Below, piece after piece: positions 20,874 through 21,908 of a stretch of 21,908 nucleotides of DNA. Both the position numbers and the translations under genes were made by a program. Position 1 is the stretch's first letter; each line of letters begins with the position of its first letter. The notes beneath the pieces are model-generated. The model had not been told where the DNA came from. It worked only from the letters and a program-made list of their open reading frames with translations, and did no database searches. This stretch comes from CAZYVA01 sp964650695. Lineage in GTDB: Bacteria; Bacillota; Clostridia; Lachnospirales; Lachnospiraceae. The stretch is taken from positions 1 to 21,908 of the forward strand of contig CAZYVA010000022.1 in NCBI GenBank assembly GCA_964650695.1, in the 5' to 3' direction.

Positions 20874-21878
20874 ATGGTACAGGGATATGAGCAGGATCTT
20901 TTGGGAGGATATGGGATCGTTTTTTCAGGCACCCGTAAAATCAGGGGTGCTGTTTTGTGTAATGCGGGGGAGGAGCTTTACCTTTTAAAAGAGATTTCCG
21001 TGCCGGAAGAGAGGATTGGGATGCTGGGGCGGCTGCATGCCTATCTGGGGCAGCAGGGATATACACAGGTGGATACCGTCGTTTTGAATCAGGAAGGGCG
21101 CTATGTCAGCAAGGCTTTGGACGGGAAAAAGTATGTTTTGCGCAAATGGTATGCCGGGAGGGAGTGCGATGTCCGCCGTCCGGGGGAACTGCTTACGATT
21201 GCGGCGAACCTGGCAGCCTTGCATAAGCTCCTGAGGCTGGAGATGCCGGGGCTTGTATGCGCAAAGCCCTTGAAGGAGCGGTATGAACGGCACGACAAAG
21301 AACTGCGGAAAGTACGCAGGTTCGTCCGTTCGATGACCGACAAGGGAGTCTTTGAGATGATGCTTTTGCAGGAGTTCAATCAGATGTACCGGTGGGCGGC
21401 CGCTGCGGAAGCTCTTTTGGAATCTTCCTTTTACCAATCCCTGTACAAGGAAAGCATGGAGCGCAACTGCATTGTCCATGGTGAGTACAATTATCATCAG
21501 GTGTTGATGCAGGAAGAGGAAAAAGGGAGAAAAGCGAAAATCGCGGCGACAACAAATTTTGATAAATTCAAGCGGGATATCCAGGCAGAGGATTTGTTTT
21601 ACCTGCTGAGGAAAGTGATGGAGAAGCACGGATGGAAGGAGCGCCTGGGCGACAATATGCTGAATGCTTATTCCGCCGTCCGCCCTTTGGAGGAGGCGGA
21701 GATTGAATATTTGAAGATCCGTCTTTTGTATCCGGAAAAATTCTGGAAAACGGTGAATGCTTACTATCATTCCAATAAGGCTTGGATGTCCGCGAAAAAA
21801 ATCGAGAAGCTGGAAACTGCGGTTGCGCAGACAAAGGAAAAAGAGCGGTTCATCCGAAATCTATTTGGGGAATTATAG
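20874..21878 (+). CDS. CotS-family spore coat protein (kinase-like fold)
   Basis: A 334-aa protein of the CotS/YutH/aminoglycoside-phosphotransferase-like group, found in the spore coat of Clostridia and Bacilli. YVLRKWYAGRECDVRRPGE, with LAALHKLLRL after it, and CIVHGEYNYHQVLM (about residue 200) match the family's nucleotide-binding and HGDxxxxN-type catalytic segments. Here the catalytic segment is HGE-Y-NYHQ, with Glu in place of the usual Asp, so kinase activity is doubtful. ATG 20874 is chosen because a G-rich GGGGGCAGG lies just upstream; ATG 20859 is the alternative and would add five residues. The 30 bases after its stop show nothing. Confidence 0.85.
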   Translation: MVQGYEQDLLGGYGIVFSGTRKIRGAVLCNAGEELYLLKEISVPEERIGMLGRLHAYLGQQGYTQVDTVVLNQEGRYVSKALDGKKYVLRKWYAGRECDVRRPGELLTIAANLAALHKLLRLEMPGLVCAKPLKERYERHDKELRKVRRFVRSMTDKGVFEMMLLQEFNQMYRWAAAAEALLESSFYQSLYKESMERNCIVHGEYNYHQVLMQEEEKGRKAKIAATTNFDKFKRDIQAEDLFYLLRKVMEKHGWKERLGDNMLNAYSAVRPLEEAEIEYLKIRLLYPEKFWKTVNAYYHSNKAWMSAKKIEKLETAVAQTKEKERFIRNLFGEL

Positions 21879-21908
21879 CGAGAATCATAACGAACCATCC
21901 AGGTTTCA

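Overview
The window reads as chromosomal DNA of an anaerobic, spore-forming, Lachnospiraceae-like Firmicute (Clostridia). The support is a GlgC/GlgD glycogen pair followed by SpoVG, a CotS-like spore coat protein, a T-box controlled ProRS, strong AGGAGG-type ribosome binding sites, and several UGA codons that read as selenocysteine (Sec). Taxonomy is inferred from gene content only.

Layout. 1-3226 is core housekeeping: the N-terminus of murC (minus strand), then glgC-glgD and spoVG. 3289-16529 is an accessory block that I read as one functional locus. It holds saoC, a response regulator and sensor kinase pair, a substrate-binding lipoprotein, a LysR regulator, an ABC permease (saoP), and then a tight run saoT-saoE-saoB-saoA-saoD-DUF3343 followed by two 2-hydroxyacyl-CoA dehydratase/double-cubane-type genes. 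16530-21908 returns to housekeeping: T-box and proS, a REP-associated transposase element, a CCA-adding enzyme and a CotS-family protein.

The main result is that four genes of the central block are selenoprotein genes that a standard gene caller would truncate, split or mis-start. saoC ends in Cys-Sec directly before a UAG stop. saoP has Sec at residue 217 of 274. saoT has a Cys-Ala-Sec-Cys redox motif. saoB has Cys-Sec at residues 75-76. Each UGA is followed 17-26 nt later by a small hairpin whose loop begins GG (GGUU in three of four), as expected of a bacterial SECIS element. From memory, the gene set and the Cys-Sec carboxy terminus match the Sao ('selenocysteine-assisted organometallic') gene families named in protein-family databases. 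The substrate has to my knowledge been proposed only by inference.

How the parts may work together (inference): the lipoprotein and SaoB bind a soft-metal or organometal ligand outside the membrane, SaoP/SaoA import it, SaoT/SaoD/SaoC provide Cys/Sec redox or transfer chemistry, and SaoE (ArsP-like) exports a product. The DUF3343 protein and the two double-cubane-type proteins could add a low-potential reduction step. A 24-bp motif shared by the two divergent intergenic regions (8247-8270 and 10410-10433) is a good candidate operator for the LysR protein and would tie the arms of the locus into one regulon. No MerB-like lyase, activase ATPase or selenocysteine machinery gene is visible inside the window.
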